13,759 bases of DNA from Verrucomicrobiota bacterium (GTDB lineage: Bacteria; Verrucomicrobiota; Verrucomicrobiia; Limisphaerales; JADLHS01). The number at the start of each line of letters is the position of its first letter. Position 1 is the first letter of the stretch. Position numbers and translations under genes: made by a program. The stretch is taken from the NCBI GenBank assembly GCA_025360895.1, contig JANYBF010000137.1, positions 1 through 13,759 of the forward strand. Direction: 5' to 3'. The notes beneath the pieces are model-generated. The model ran no database searches, had not been told where the DNA came from, and saw only the letters and a list, made by a program, of their open reading frames with translations. This document shows, one piece after another, positions 7,583 through 13,759 of the stretch.

Positions 7583-8692
7583 TCATCGGCCCACTACGAG
7601 AATATCGAGCATTGACGGGCCGGTGTTGCCGCCACGTCCGTCACGCCGCCCGCCAGCAGTCTGGTTCGTGGTGGTCGGCGGTGTCGCGGCGGCAGTTTGC
7701 GGAGGTGTGGCAATTGCGGGGTCGGCTGCCGTACCCGCCAGGGCGGGTTCGGTGGTGATCAAAATAATCTGGTTGTTTTTCGTGTCGAGCGTGCAGGTTT
7801 TGGCGCGCGCTTTGGTTGTTATGGTTTGCTCCACTTCAAAACTCATCGGGCTGTTTTCCTTGATGATGGTTAACGTGCCGTCACCCTGGGAACTGAAAGC
7901 TTCCATGGTAGCGGGATTGAATCCACCGCCATCCGTGCCTTTGCCGATGGGCAGGGTGGCAAGAATTTTTCCGTCGTCAGCATTAAGGATGACACAGTTT
8001 TGGCTGTGACACATGGCGAACAGTATGTGGTTTTTTGCGTCCAAACCGAGCCCCGCTGGACCATCGCCCTTTTCACCGAGCTCGTAATGCGCCGTCACCT
8101 TCAACGTGTTCACATCCACCACGGCCAGGTTGTTCTTATCTTCAATGTCAACGTATAGATGACCATTGCCATCGCTCTGTGCCTGCTCGGGTGCGCCACC
8201 GAGGTCAATCGTGCCGACGATGGCACCATCCTTGGCATCAATCACCGTGGCATTGGGCGCGCTATGGCTGAAAACATAAATTCGTTCCGTCAAGGGTTCA
8301 AAGAGAATGCCGTCCGGGCGGCCTTCAACGGGAATGGTCTTGATCGTTTCGAGGGATTTGGAATCCCACATGACGATGGGGCTGCTGCTGCTGAAACCAT
8401 GGTTGAAACCGGAGGCCACCGCCACGCCACGCGCGCGCGCATTGGTGATGGAACCGACCGGCTTGAGCGTGTCCATGTCGAACACCTGAACTTCACCGCC
8501 GCGCGGAATGTAGAGGCGGCGACTGTTGTTGTCCGCATAGACATAATCAATTCCGCCCGCGCCCATGATCTGGGCGGTGTTCACGATTTTGTATGGCTCA
8601 GCGGCGGAAGCTGTCTGGCCAGAACCACTGGAAGCCAACATCCCGATTCCAGCTACCATCAAAGCGCGAGAAAGATGATTTGAGTTGTTCAT
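7583..8692 (-). CDS. YncE-like exported beta-propeller protein
   Basis: A 369-residue periplasmic protein; propellers of this class are binding or scaffold proteins, sometimes metal-linked. The start at 8692 (MNNSNHLSRALMVAGIGMLA) is chosen because it gives a normal signal peptide with probable cleavage near SAAEP; an open frame reaches 8815 but adds 41 residues unlike a signal. No strong ribosome-binding site is seen. Repeated blades are evident: GIDYVYADNNSRRLYIPRGG with EVQVFDMDTLKPVGSI, GRPDGILFEPLTERIYVFSH with ATVIDAKDGAIVGTIDLGG, then NLAVVDVNTLKVTAHYELG and CVILNADDGKILATLPIGKG. This is the YVTN/YncE pattern, seven blades likely. The C-terminus is an Ala/Thr/Pro-rich tail ending in an Arg/Gly-rich stretch and MLDILVVGR. 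It leads the efflux operon, behind a CusR-like box. Confidence 0.85.
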   Translation of the reverse strand: MNNSNHLSRALMVAGIGMLASSGSGQTASAAEPYKIVNTAQIMGAGGIDYVYADNNSRRLYIPRGGEVQVFDMDTLKPVGSITNARARGVAVASGFNHGFSSSSPIVMWDSKSLETIKTIPVEGRPDGILFEPLTERIYVFSHSAPNATVIDAKDGAIVGTIDLGGAPEQAQSDGNGHLYVDIEDKNNLAVVDVNTLKVTAHYELGEKGDGPAGLGLDAKNHILFAMCHSQNCVILNADDGKILATLPIGKGTDGGGFNPATMEAFSSQGDGTLTIIKENSPMSFEVEQTITTKARAKTCTLDTKNNQIILITTEPALAGTAADPAIATPPQTAAATPPTTTNQTAGGRRDGRGGNTGPSMLDILVVGR

Positions 8693-8818
8693 TGTGAGTA
8701 ATATGTTTTTAGCTCCACGGTTCACCAGTTGAAGCCTGTCTTCCGTTTCTGGCTCATTCTTCACGACTTGGAGCCCACCAAGTATGCCAACTGGAAATGA
8801 ACAGCATGTGAACACCGG

Positions 8819-8834
8819 ATGACAGTTTTGTCAT
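8819..8834. promoter_or_regulatory. CusR-like operator upstream of the efflux operon
   Basis: ATGACAGTTTTGTCAT is an inverted repeat (ATGACA, 4 bp, TGTCAT). It matches the E. coli CusR/copper box core ATGACAAnnTTGTCAT at 13 of 14 defined positions. It lies 126 bp upstream of the propeller start and overlaps the stop codon of the kinase gene. A CusR-like regulator is encoded next door. The palindrome is seen; binding is inferred. I could not place a confident -35/-10 pair. Confidence 0.65.
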
Positions 8835-9898
8835 GTTCCCACCGCCAAGGGCAGGCACACGGTGATGATTGTTTGCGCTGATGTCGCCGATTTGATTTTG
8901 ATCGAACCATTGTGCGCGGAGGTGATCCACTGGGCGATGCTCAAGCCAAGACCACAGCCTTCCACCGTGTCGCTGAGGGCGTGCTCAGAGCGATAAAACC
9001 GGTCAAAGACGCGCGGCAATGATGCAGAGGAAATTCCCGGTCCGGTGTTCGTGACCAGCAGTTCGGCGGACTCGTGGACGCGCGTTAAGGCGATTGTCAC
9101 CTGTCCGCGCGGGGCGTTGTATTTGATGGCGTTGTCAACGAGGTTCAACAGGAGTTGTCGCAAGCGATGGCGGTCGCCTCGAATCGTGCTCGGTTCGCAG
9201 ACCGTGAGCTGGACTTCGATATTAGCGGGTTTGGCCAGAATTTGAGCATCGGCAAAAATGTCACGCACGATGTCATCCAACTGGAGCAATTCGCGCTTCA
9301 ACTGAATCTGACCGGCATCGGCCTTTGTGAGCAGCGTGAGACCGTCCACGATTTTGGCGAGCCGCTGGACCTCGTCAAGCTCCCGGGCGATCCACTCGCG
9401 TTGATTCGTGGTCAGGGGTTCTTCGGTCAAGGCCGTTTCCATTTCGGCGTGCAGAATGGTCAGCGGTGTCTTGAGTTCGTGGGAAGCGTGCAAGGTAAAT
9501 TCGCGGATGCGCTGGAACGAGCCATGGAGCCGTGCGGTCATGGCGTTAAACACCTCCGTCAGGCGGTCCAGTTCGTCGCCATTGCGGGAACGTGGCAATT
9601 GTTCATGCAGATTACGTTCATGAATTCTTTCCGCAGTCTTCGTAAGGGCCGCCACGGGAGCGAGCGCCTGCCGCGTAAGCCACCATCCGCCAACCAGACC
9701 AAGCACGACGGCGGGCAGCACGGTTTCGCAAAGAATCCCTACGAGATCTTTTAGGTCTTGCTTGGCGGAGACCTCTTCCGCGGGATCGGGATCACGTTTT
9801 TCGACCACGAATTCGTGGTAAGATAATCCGGCCATCAACAGCAGGGTGAGGCAAAGGATGGTCGCATACCAAAGATTCAGGCGGGTACGGATGGTCAC
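8831..9898 (-). CDS. Sensor histidine kinase, CusS/EnvZ-like class
   Basis: A 355-residue membrane kinase that phosphorylates the adjacent regulator. TM1 spans about 11-27 and TM2 about 56-74, with only some 30 residues between them in the periplasm. HAMP follows (to about 128), then the phosphoacceptor H140 in FTLHASHELKTPLTILHAEM. The N-box LLLNLVDNAIKYN is at 249-261, the G1 box NTGPGIS at 284-290, the F box FDRFYRSE near 298-305 and the G2 box GCGLGLSIAQWI at 314-325. All motifs are intact. The start overlaps the regulator stop by 4 bp. The sensor loop (HEFVVEKRDPDPAEEVSAKQ) is far shorter than the Ag/Cu-binding domain of E. coli CusS, so direct metal sensing in the periplasm is doubtful. 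Confidence 0.94.
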   Translation of the reverse strand: MTIRTRLNLWYATILCLTLLLMAGLSYHEFVVEKRDPDPAEEVSAKQDLKDLVGILCETVLPAVVLGLVGGWWLTRQALAPVAALTKTAERIHERNLHEQLPRSRNGDELDRLTEVFNAMTARLHGSFQRIREFTLHASHELKTPLTILHAEMETALTEEPLTTNQREWIARELDEVQRLAKIVDGLTLLTKADAGQIQLKRELLQLDDIVRDIFADAQILAKPANIEVQLTVCEPSTIRGDRHRLRQLLLNLVDNAIKYNAPRGQVTIALTRVHESAELLVTNTGPGISSASLPRVFDRFYRSEHALSDTVEGCGLGLSIAQWITSAHNGSIKIKSATSAQTIITVCLPLAVGT

Positions 9899-10569
9899 GG
9901 GGTTTCCTTCATGACGTAACCAATGCCGCGCACGGTATGGAGCAGCTTGCTTTCAAAGTCGCCATCAATTTTCTCACGCACCCGCTTGATATAGACATCC
10001 ACCAGATTCGAACCGGGGTCGAAATCATAATTCCAAACTTTTTCGAGGATCGCCATACGACTGCAAATACGTCCGGCCGAGCGGAGCAGAAATTCCAAGA
10101 GCAGATATTCGCGGCTGGTCAGTTCGATCCGGAGTGTTTTGCGCCGCGCTTCGTGGGCGATGGTATCCAAGGTCAAATCAGCCAGTCGTAAGACGGTGGA
10201 TTTAGTTTCGCTGCCGCGCCGGCCAAGCGCGCGAATGCGGGCAACGAGTTCCGCGATTACAAATGGCTTGGGTAAATAATCATCCGCGCCGGCGTTAAGT
10301 CCGTCCACACGTTCGTTCACTTCTCCGCGCGCGGAGAGCAACAGGACGGGCGTGGAGTTTTTCTGTTGGCGCAATTGGCGAAGCACACTCAAGCCATCGC
10401 GCCCCGGCAGCATGATGTCGAGAATGATGCCATCAAAATTTGTCGTACTGGCGGCCGCCAGAGCGTCATCGCCAGTGTGGCTGACATCCACAACGAAGCC
10501 TTCCGCTTGCAATGCCTTGCGGATGAACGAAGCAGTCTTCTTTTCGTCTTCGACGACCAGTACACGCAT
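9895..10569 (-). CDS. OmpR/CusR-type response regulator
   Basis: A 224-residue DNA-binding regulator. The receiver domain (1-115) has the acidic pocket VVEDE (8-9), phosphoacceptor D51 in IILDIMLPGRDGLSVLRQL, S79 in LLLSAR and K101 in DYLPKPF. The C-terminal winged helix (about 128-222) has the recognition segment DPGSNLVDVYIKRVREKID and ends in LHTVRGIGYVM. This arrangement is characteristic of the heavy-metal set CusR/CopR/CzcR. It is translated from ATG 10569, 57 bp after the methyltransferase-like gene, and overlaps the kinase by 4 bp. Two palindromes resembling the CusR box in this window (8819-8834, 11922-11937) are its likely targets. Confidence 0.95.
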   Translation of the reverse strand: MRVLVVEDEKKTASFIRKALQAEGFVVDVSHTGDDALAAASTTNFDGIILDIMLPGRDGLSVLRQLRQQKNSTPVLLLSARGEVNERVDGLNAGADDYLPKPFVIAELVARIRALGRRGSETKSTVLRLADLTLDTIAHEARRKTLRIELTSREYLLLEFLLRSAGRICSRMAILEKVWNYDFDPGSNLVDVYIKRVREKIDGDFESKLLHTVRGIGYVMKETP

Positions 10570-10626
10570 GATTTAAGCAGTGTAATCAAAACCAGTTCGA
10601 CGACGAGAAAATCCCACCGCCAGCTT

Positions 10627-11397
10627 TCAACGTCCGGCGACAAAAAGCAGCCCGGTTCGCTTTCGTAAAAAGCGAACCACCGCAAACATCACCAGCCCAC
10701 TCAACCAGACACTCAACCAGAGCGGGTCGAATTCGAGCTGGTGAAGGCAAAACCAGTCGGAGGCAATATCCACGGCAAAGAACGTTGTAATCAAAGCGAA
10801 CAAGCCCAAGTATTCGCGTTGCAGGGCGTGGCGCCATTCAAACGGGAGGTTCGACGACCGCCAAAGCGATAATTTCGGCCAGACCGCCGGCGTGCGGGCT
10901 GACCAGTCGCGGAAAGTTTCGCCGAACTTGCGTTCCAAAAAAGCTTCTTCCGCAAAGATGATCCGTTCGTGATAGAGTGCGCTAACCAACAGGATGATAA
11001 TGGCCAACGACCAGGATTCCGCGAAGAGCGCGACACTGAACCACATGAGCGTGTTCCCAATATAGAGCGGGTGGCGCATGATCGAGTACAGGCCGGTGGT
11101 GTTTAATGAATCAGCGACTTGTTGCCGGGTGTTGCGACCGGAAGTCCGTTCCGCGGCGCAGCCCACCGCGTAGGCGCGGATGCCAACGCCCAGGAATCCC
11201 ACCAAGGCAGAAATAATTTCCCAAGCCAAATCCAACGCGCGGCTGCCTTCTGGATATTTGAATTCACGGAGTGAAGCCAGCGAGCTTCCAATCAACAACA
11301 AGGGCAGATAGCTGCGCCAACGAAAAAGCCAGTTACCGGAGGCTTCGAGATGGTCGCTTAATTTCACAGTCCTGGTTTCATGACCGGGTTGAGACAC
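10627..11397 (-). CDS. ICMT/phospholipid-methyltransferase-like membrane protein
   Basis: A 256-residue integral membrane protein with about six hydrophobic segments. Residues 72-160 carry the family core: GIRAYAVGCAAERTSGRNTR, TGLYSIMRHPLYIGNTLMWF (RHPLYIG at 108-114, the SAM-binding motif), then the helix HERIIFAEEAFLERKFGETF with the paired glutamates E150-E151. The family (ICMT/PEMT/NnrU-like) methylates prenylcysteine or lipid head groups with SAM in eukaryotes; bacterial members mostly have unknown substrates. An additional C-terminal part of some 80 residues after the core holds two more hydrophobic stretches. It lies upstream of the regulator and kinase in the same direction and may be co-transcribed with them. 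Substrate and link to metal stress are unknown. Confidence 0.8.
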   Translation of the reverse strand: MSQPGHETRTVKLSDHLEASGNWLFRWRSYLPLLLIGSSLASLREFKYPEGSRALDLAWEIISALVGFLGVGIRAYAVGCAAERTSGRNTRQQVADSLNTTGLYSIMRHPLYIGNTLMWFSVALFAESWSLAIIILLVSALYHERIIFAEEAFLERKFGETFRDWSARTPAVWPKLSLWRSSNLPFEWRHALQREYLGLFALITTFFAVDIASDWFCLHQLEFDPLWLSVWLSGLVMFAVVRFLRKRTGLLFVAGR

Positions 11398-11468
11398 ATA
11401 GTGAAGTTCGCCCGTTCAAAACGAACTAATCCCGGCATTTGTACAGTAACGGCAGGCGGCAGCGGTTA

Positions 11469-11817
11469 TCATTTATTGCCAACTTCTTCCTTGTGGGTGA
11501 CTTTGCCAGTGGGTGAGATGGTGTATTCGGTTTTCTTGCCATGCTTCTCGATTACGATTTCGTAGCTGGTCTTGCCTTCCTGAACAATTTTTTCAAGTTT
11601 ACCCGCTTGGTCGGCCTTGCGTGCCACCCACGGCGCTGTCCCCGATGCCTTTGATCTCGGACTCGGAGGCGTATGCCTTGACGGCTTGCTGCACGGTTGG
11701 CGGAACTTTGTCCATCGTAATCTTCCCTTCCTTCTCATCGCCAGCACAAGCGGTCGACGCAAATCCGGCGGCGATGGTGATGGCAGCGCTGTATTGGAAG
11801 ATGTTCTTTAACTTCAT
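11469..11817 (-). pseudogene. PepSY-like exported protein gene with a frameshift
   Basis: ATG 11817 follows a good ribosome-binding site (AAAGGAAA). The product starts MKLKNIFQYSAAITIAAGFA, a signal peptide, then DEKEGKITMDKVPPTVQQAV and KAYASESEIKGIG. In this frame it ends at a premature stop near 11600. The neighbouring frame continues naturally with KADQAGKLEKIVQEGKTSYE and IVIEKHGKKTEYTISPTGKV to a stop at 11469. Together they make a protein of about 115 residues with the layout of small periplasmic PepSY-like proteins (VP..V..A…I..I…G…YE…..GK..E…..GK). One base gained or lost near 11630-11650 explains the break; it may be a real mutation or a sequencing error. A CusR-like half-palindrome lies 104 bp upstream. 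Confidence 0.65.
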
Positions 11818-11921
11818 AGCGTTTCCTTTGGCAAGGAGCGCGGTTGTTTGCTCGGTCGTGGGAGAGCATCTCCAACTCCACCCATTGAACCTCAAGGAAG
11901 TTAATCGTTCGTGAAAGTAAG

Positions 11922-11937
11922 ATGACAGTTTCGTAAT
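11922..11937. promoter_or_regulatory. Degenerate CusR-like site upstream of the PepSY-like gene
   Basis: ATGACAGTTTCGTAAT has its first nine bases identical to the site at 8819 and agrees with the CusR core at 11 of 14 defined positions; the second half-site is weaker. The distance to the start codon (104 bp) is close to that of the first site (126 bp). On the minus strand CTGTCA and TTAACT with 18 bp spacing could form a promoter right beside it, but this is weak. Confidence 0.4.
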
Positions 11938-12068
11938 TCACTGGCAGGCAATCCCCGCTCGGAGTGGGTCTTGGCGACCTTGCCGCGTTACCCGTAACGT
12001 GGGGGCGCGTAGAGTTGGCTAAACCATCCCTTGTATTTCCAACTGGCCGTGCCGACAAACACACTCTT

Positions 12069-12093
12069 GGCGGCAAGTGCCGCCGCCTTTTTT
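12069..12093 (+). terminator. Candidate intrinsic terminator, plus strand
   Basis: GGCGGC-AAGT-GCCGCC forms a perfect 6 bp GC stem with a 4-base loop, followed after GCC by six T. On the minus strand there is no T tract, so it would act only on + transcripts. No + strand gene precedes it within this window from 1845 on, so either an unrecognised short transcript ends here or the match is fortuitous. Confidence 0.5.
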
Positions 12094-12417
12094 GATCTGC
12101 TCTCGGTCAAAGACCAAGCGAAAAGTTTTTGCTGGGGAGGAATGAAGTCGACTCATGGCGGAGGACTCTCGAAACGTCTCTTACCACTTGGCCCTTTTGC
12201 CAATAAATTTTGCGCCGATGAATCCAATACCCTGACTCCCACCCCCTGCGACCGGGCTACCCCCCCCCGCCCATACCGCCGACAAGTCGCGCAGAATTCT
12301 TTGGGGACAATTGGGGGACAGCAAATGGGTGTTTTTCTGCGTTCACATGCGTCGTGCCTTCAAAAGCTCATCGCGTAGAATCGTGAAAATTGACGCGGGT
12401 TTTGTCCATTTTCGCGC

Positions 12418-12465
12418 ACGACCGCGAAAGAGTCCAAGCGGGTTCAACTCCCGCCTCGCGCACCA
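12418..12465 (+). tRNA. 3' fragment of a tRNA gene (probably tRNA-Leu), 5' part missing
   Basis: The T arm GCGGG-TTCAACT-CCCGC (12438-12454) is perfect: a 5 bp stem with a 7-base loop. The 3' acceptor strand CTCGCGC (12455-12461), discriminator A and an encoded CCA at 12463-12465 follow. A full gene would need GCGCGAG some 75-85 bases upstream, and none is present. The variable-arm-like GACCGCGAAAG before the T arm and the …CCCGCCTCG.GCACCA ending resemble bacterial tRNA-Leu. An isolated tRNA 3' end is the usual scar of integrase-mediated insertion. Isotype is a guess; the fragment itself is clear. Confidence 0.65.
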
Positions 12466-12941
12466 GATTTTATTGGCCTTGAGCAACAACCATGTTCACC
12501 GGCCATCCTCGTTCATCCGCTGGCCACCGACCAACCCGACCAACCAGGCGGCTCAAAAAAAGCGCGAGCCGCTCCCCCGGTAATCCCTTGGACGCTGGTG
12601 GCGGCTGTTACCGGGTTGAGGGAAGCCGGGCGTGGTTTAAGGTGTCTCATGGTTGGTGCGGTTGATCTTCAGTTTGGCGTGCGAGACAAGGTGGGCGTGG
12701 CTTCTGGGAAGTCGCCCCGCCACCTTGCGCCGCCCACCCCCAGCAACGAAGATCGTCCCTCTCCGGCCCTTGGTTGCGCGCCCCGGCTTTTTCCTTACGC
12801 CGGCGCTCCGCCTCGACCAACCGGCGCCCGCAAAGAACTCGCGCCCGTGCAATACCGACCCCATCCCCTGCACTGATTTGACCGTATCCGTCCGGCCCAA
12901 CCCACTCGGCGCGGGGCGTTGCGGGTGACAAACTCGGCGGG
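12466..12941. other. Unassigned GC-rich spacer
   Basis: About 480 bp between the tRNA fragment and the transposase region. Several short overlapping frames exist on both strands, but they are Arg/Pro/Gly-rich low-complexity translations without recognisable motifs or convincing starts. I see no repeat, RNA gene or IS terminus that I can support. Confidence 0.5.
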
Positions 12942-13064
12942 ATGAAACGCAAATCCGCCGGCTTGACAGAGGTTCAACTCAAACCGCCCCGCAAGAAAAC
13001 ATGGGGGCAGACAGGGGGCGCCCACGCGTTCCACACTGTCTGCGCTTATGAATACCGACACTGA
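12942..13064 (+). CDS. Possible 40-residue ORF, unrecognised
   Basis: ATG 12942 is preceded by GGCGGG and encodes MKRKSAGLTEVQLKPPRKKT followed by WGQTGGAHAFHTVCAYEYRH and a stop. It is basic, without known motifs, and overlaps the transposase-fragment start by 17 bp. It may be only leader sequence of the inserted element. Reported because the start context is reasonable; coding status is uncertain. Confidence 0.2.
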   Translation: MKRKSAGLTEVQLKPPRKKTWGQTGGAHAFHTVCAYEYRH

Positions 13065-13759
13065 TGGTTCTACTCCGGCGGTTGCGGCGACGCAACCGGT
13101 AACTCACTGCAACACCCAACCTCAACCCGCCTTCATCGGGGATGTGCTGCTCAAGAAATATCAATTGCACCTGCCGCTCTATCGCCAGAGCCAGTCCCTG
13201 TGGCGCGCCGCGCAAGTGGACGTGAGCCGCTCGACCTTGTGCGCCGCCGGCATGGCCGCCGGCGCGCTGCTCGTTCCCGTCAACGCCGCCCAACGCGAGG
13301 AACTGCTGGCGCGCGCTTATCTGCCAGCCGCCGCCCCCCCCGTGGGCGTACAAAGCGCCGAGGCGCCGAAAGGTCAGAACCACCGCGCCTGGCAATGGCA
13401 ATACAGCGCGCCCGGAGGGCCGGTCGTCTTTGATTTTCAAATGAGCCGGGGCCGCGAAGGGCCAAAGGCCTTCCTCCAGGATTATCGCGGCGTAATACAA
13501 ACCGCCGCCTACGCCGCGTATGATTCGCGGATCCGCGAAGTCCTGATTCAGGCCGGCTGCTGGGCGCATGTGCGGCGCAAATTTTACGACGCCCACCCGC
13601 TGGATCCCACCGCCGCGGCCGCGCGCGACGTGGTGGAACGCATTGGCCGCTTGTATCAAACCGAACGGCAGGCGCGCGACCCAAAGCTCGCGGCCGCCGG
13701 ACGCCAAGCCCTACGCCAGCAACACAGCGTGGCGGAAGTCAGCGCCTTGAAGGAACGGT
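13048..13759 (+). mobile_element. IS66-family transposase (TnpC), truncated and active-site-defective
   Basis: The frame runs off the window end; 237 residues are visible. The IS66 core is obvious: LLKKYQLHLPLYRQSQSLWR, VSRSTLC, ELLARAY, then WQWQYSAPGGPVVFDFQMSR with GREGPKAFLQDYRGVIQT, AGCWAHVRRKFYDAHPLDPT, and ERIGRLYQTERQARDPKLAA. Full TnpC proteins (about 500 residues) carry some 150 more N-terminal residues with a zinc-binding domain; here a short unrelated leader (MNTDTDGSTPAVAATQPVTH) replaces them, and the upstream frame is closed at 12964. The usual ADET motif with the first catalytic Asp reads AAAP (residues 94-97), and the TDGYAAYD motif with the second reads TAAYAAYD (152-159). 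The third catalytic residue lies beyond the window. TnpA/TnpB genes are not seen upstream. Confidence 0.85.

Larger units (their letters stand above)
11818..12417. other. Gene-poor stretch upstream of the metal locus
   Basis: No open frame here resembles a protein I know; those present are short, with skewed composition. The stretch holds the degenerate CusR-like site, a perfect inverted repeat CGTTAC-CC-GTAACG at 11986-11999, a candidate terminator (12069-12093), a C-run at 12261-12269, and TTGGGGACAATTGGGGGACA around 12301-12318, a short imperfect direct repeat. Confidence 0.6.

Noticed and set aside
7064..7615. A 183-codon plus-strand frame between the TolC-like and propeller genes
   Set aside because: Mostly antisense to the TolC-like gene, with no recognisable motif; only the 84 bp gap is not already explained.
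8693..8815. N-terminal extension of the propeller protein to 410 residues
   Set aside because: The extra 41 residues are not signal-like, whereas the internal ATG at 8692 gives a regular signal peptide.
12411..12465. A complete tRNA gene
   Set aside because: No matching 5' acceptor strand, D arm or anticodon arm can be found upstream; only the T arm and 3' end are present.
12637..12952. Overlapping frames in the spacer before the transposase
   Set aside because: Several frames of similar length overlap on both strands, none with a motif or good start; expected by chance at this GC content.
12979..13707. A 242-codon open frame on the minus strand at the right end
   Set aside because: The plus strand of the same stretch encodes unmistakable IS66 transposase motifs; the minus frame has only low-complexity Gly/Arg/Ala sequence.
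1..13759. CRISPR array, retron or phage-defence operon
   Set aside because: No regularly spaced short repeats, reverse transcriptase, Cas or defence-type effector motifs are seen apart from the PIN module.

Overview
This is a 13.8 kb window from a Gram-negative bacterium: it has TolC-type outer-membrane and RND inner-membrane export genes, lipoprotein signal peptides and an OmpR-type two-component system. The style of the IS66 transposase, the PIN/partner module, the short RND adaptor and the CCCTCACCCC…GGGAGAGGG palindromes recall soil or freshwater Verrucomicrobiota. That assignment is an impression, not a demonstrated placement.

Left end (1-2033), an accessory patchwork on the 3' side of ilvD. 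The window opens inside ilvD (dihydroxy-acid dehydratase), which ends at 510. The last codons of ilvD then recur twice downstream in the same orientation (704-832 and 1510-1584). Between the copies lie a ~165 bp inverted-repeat (REPIN/MITE-like) element and a PIN-domain toxin with a small overlapping partner gene. After the third copy come two gene fragments abutting tail to tail: the start of a gene on + and a decayed phosphatase-like lipoprotein gene on -.

Centre (2034-11817), a metal-resistance locus entirely on the minus strand. In transcription order it holds a frameshifted PepSY-like exported protein, an ICMT/phospholipid-methyltransferase-like membrane protein, an OmpR-type response regulator, a histidine kinase with a very small periplasmic domain, a YncE-like beta-propeller, and a three-part RND efflux pump (TolC-like lipoprotein, periplasmic adaptor, CusA/CzcA-type transporter). 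Regulator and kinase overlap by 4 bp, as do the TolC-like gene and the adaptor. A near-perfect match to the enterobacterial CusR box lies just upstream of the propeller/pump operon (8819-8834). A degraded version lies upstream of the PepSY-like gene (11922-11937). The locus therefore looks like a self-contained sense-and-export regulon for copper, silver or a similar cation, with the beta-propeller and PepSY-like protein as periplasmic accessories.

Right end (11818-13759), gene-poor DNA followed by a mobile element. It contains a candidate + strand intrinsic terminator with small hairpins upstream, the isolated 3' part of a tRNA (probably tRNA-Leu, ending in CCA) without a 5' half, and about 480 bp where I recognise nothing. 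The window ends in an IS66-type transposase that lacks the N-terminal part and in which both catalytic aspartates within view are replaced by alanine.
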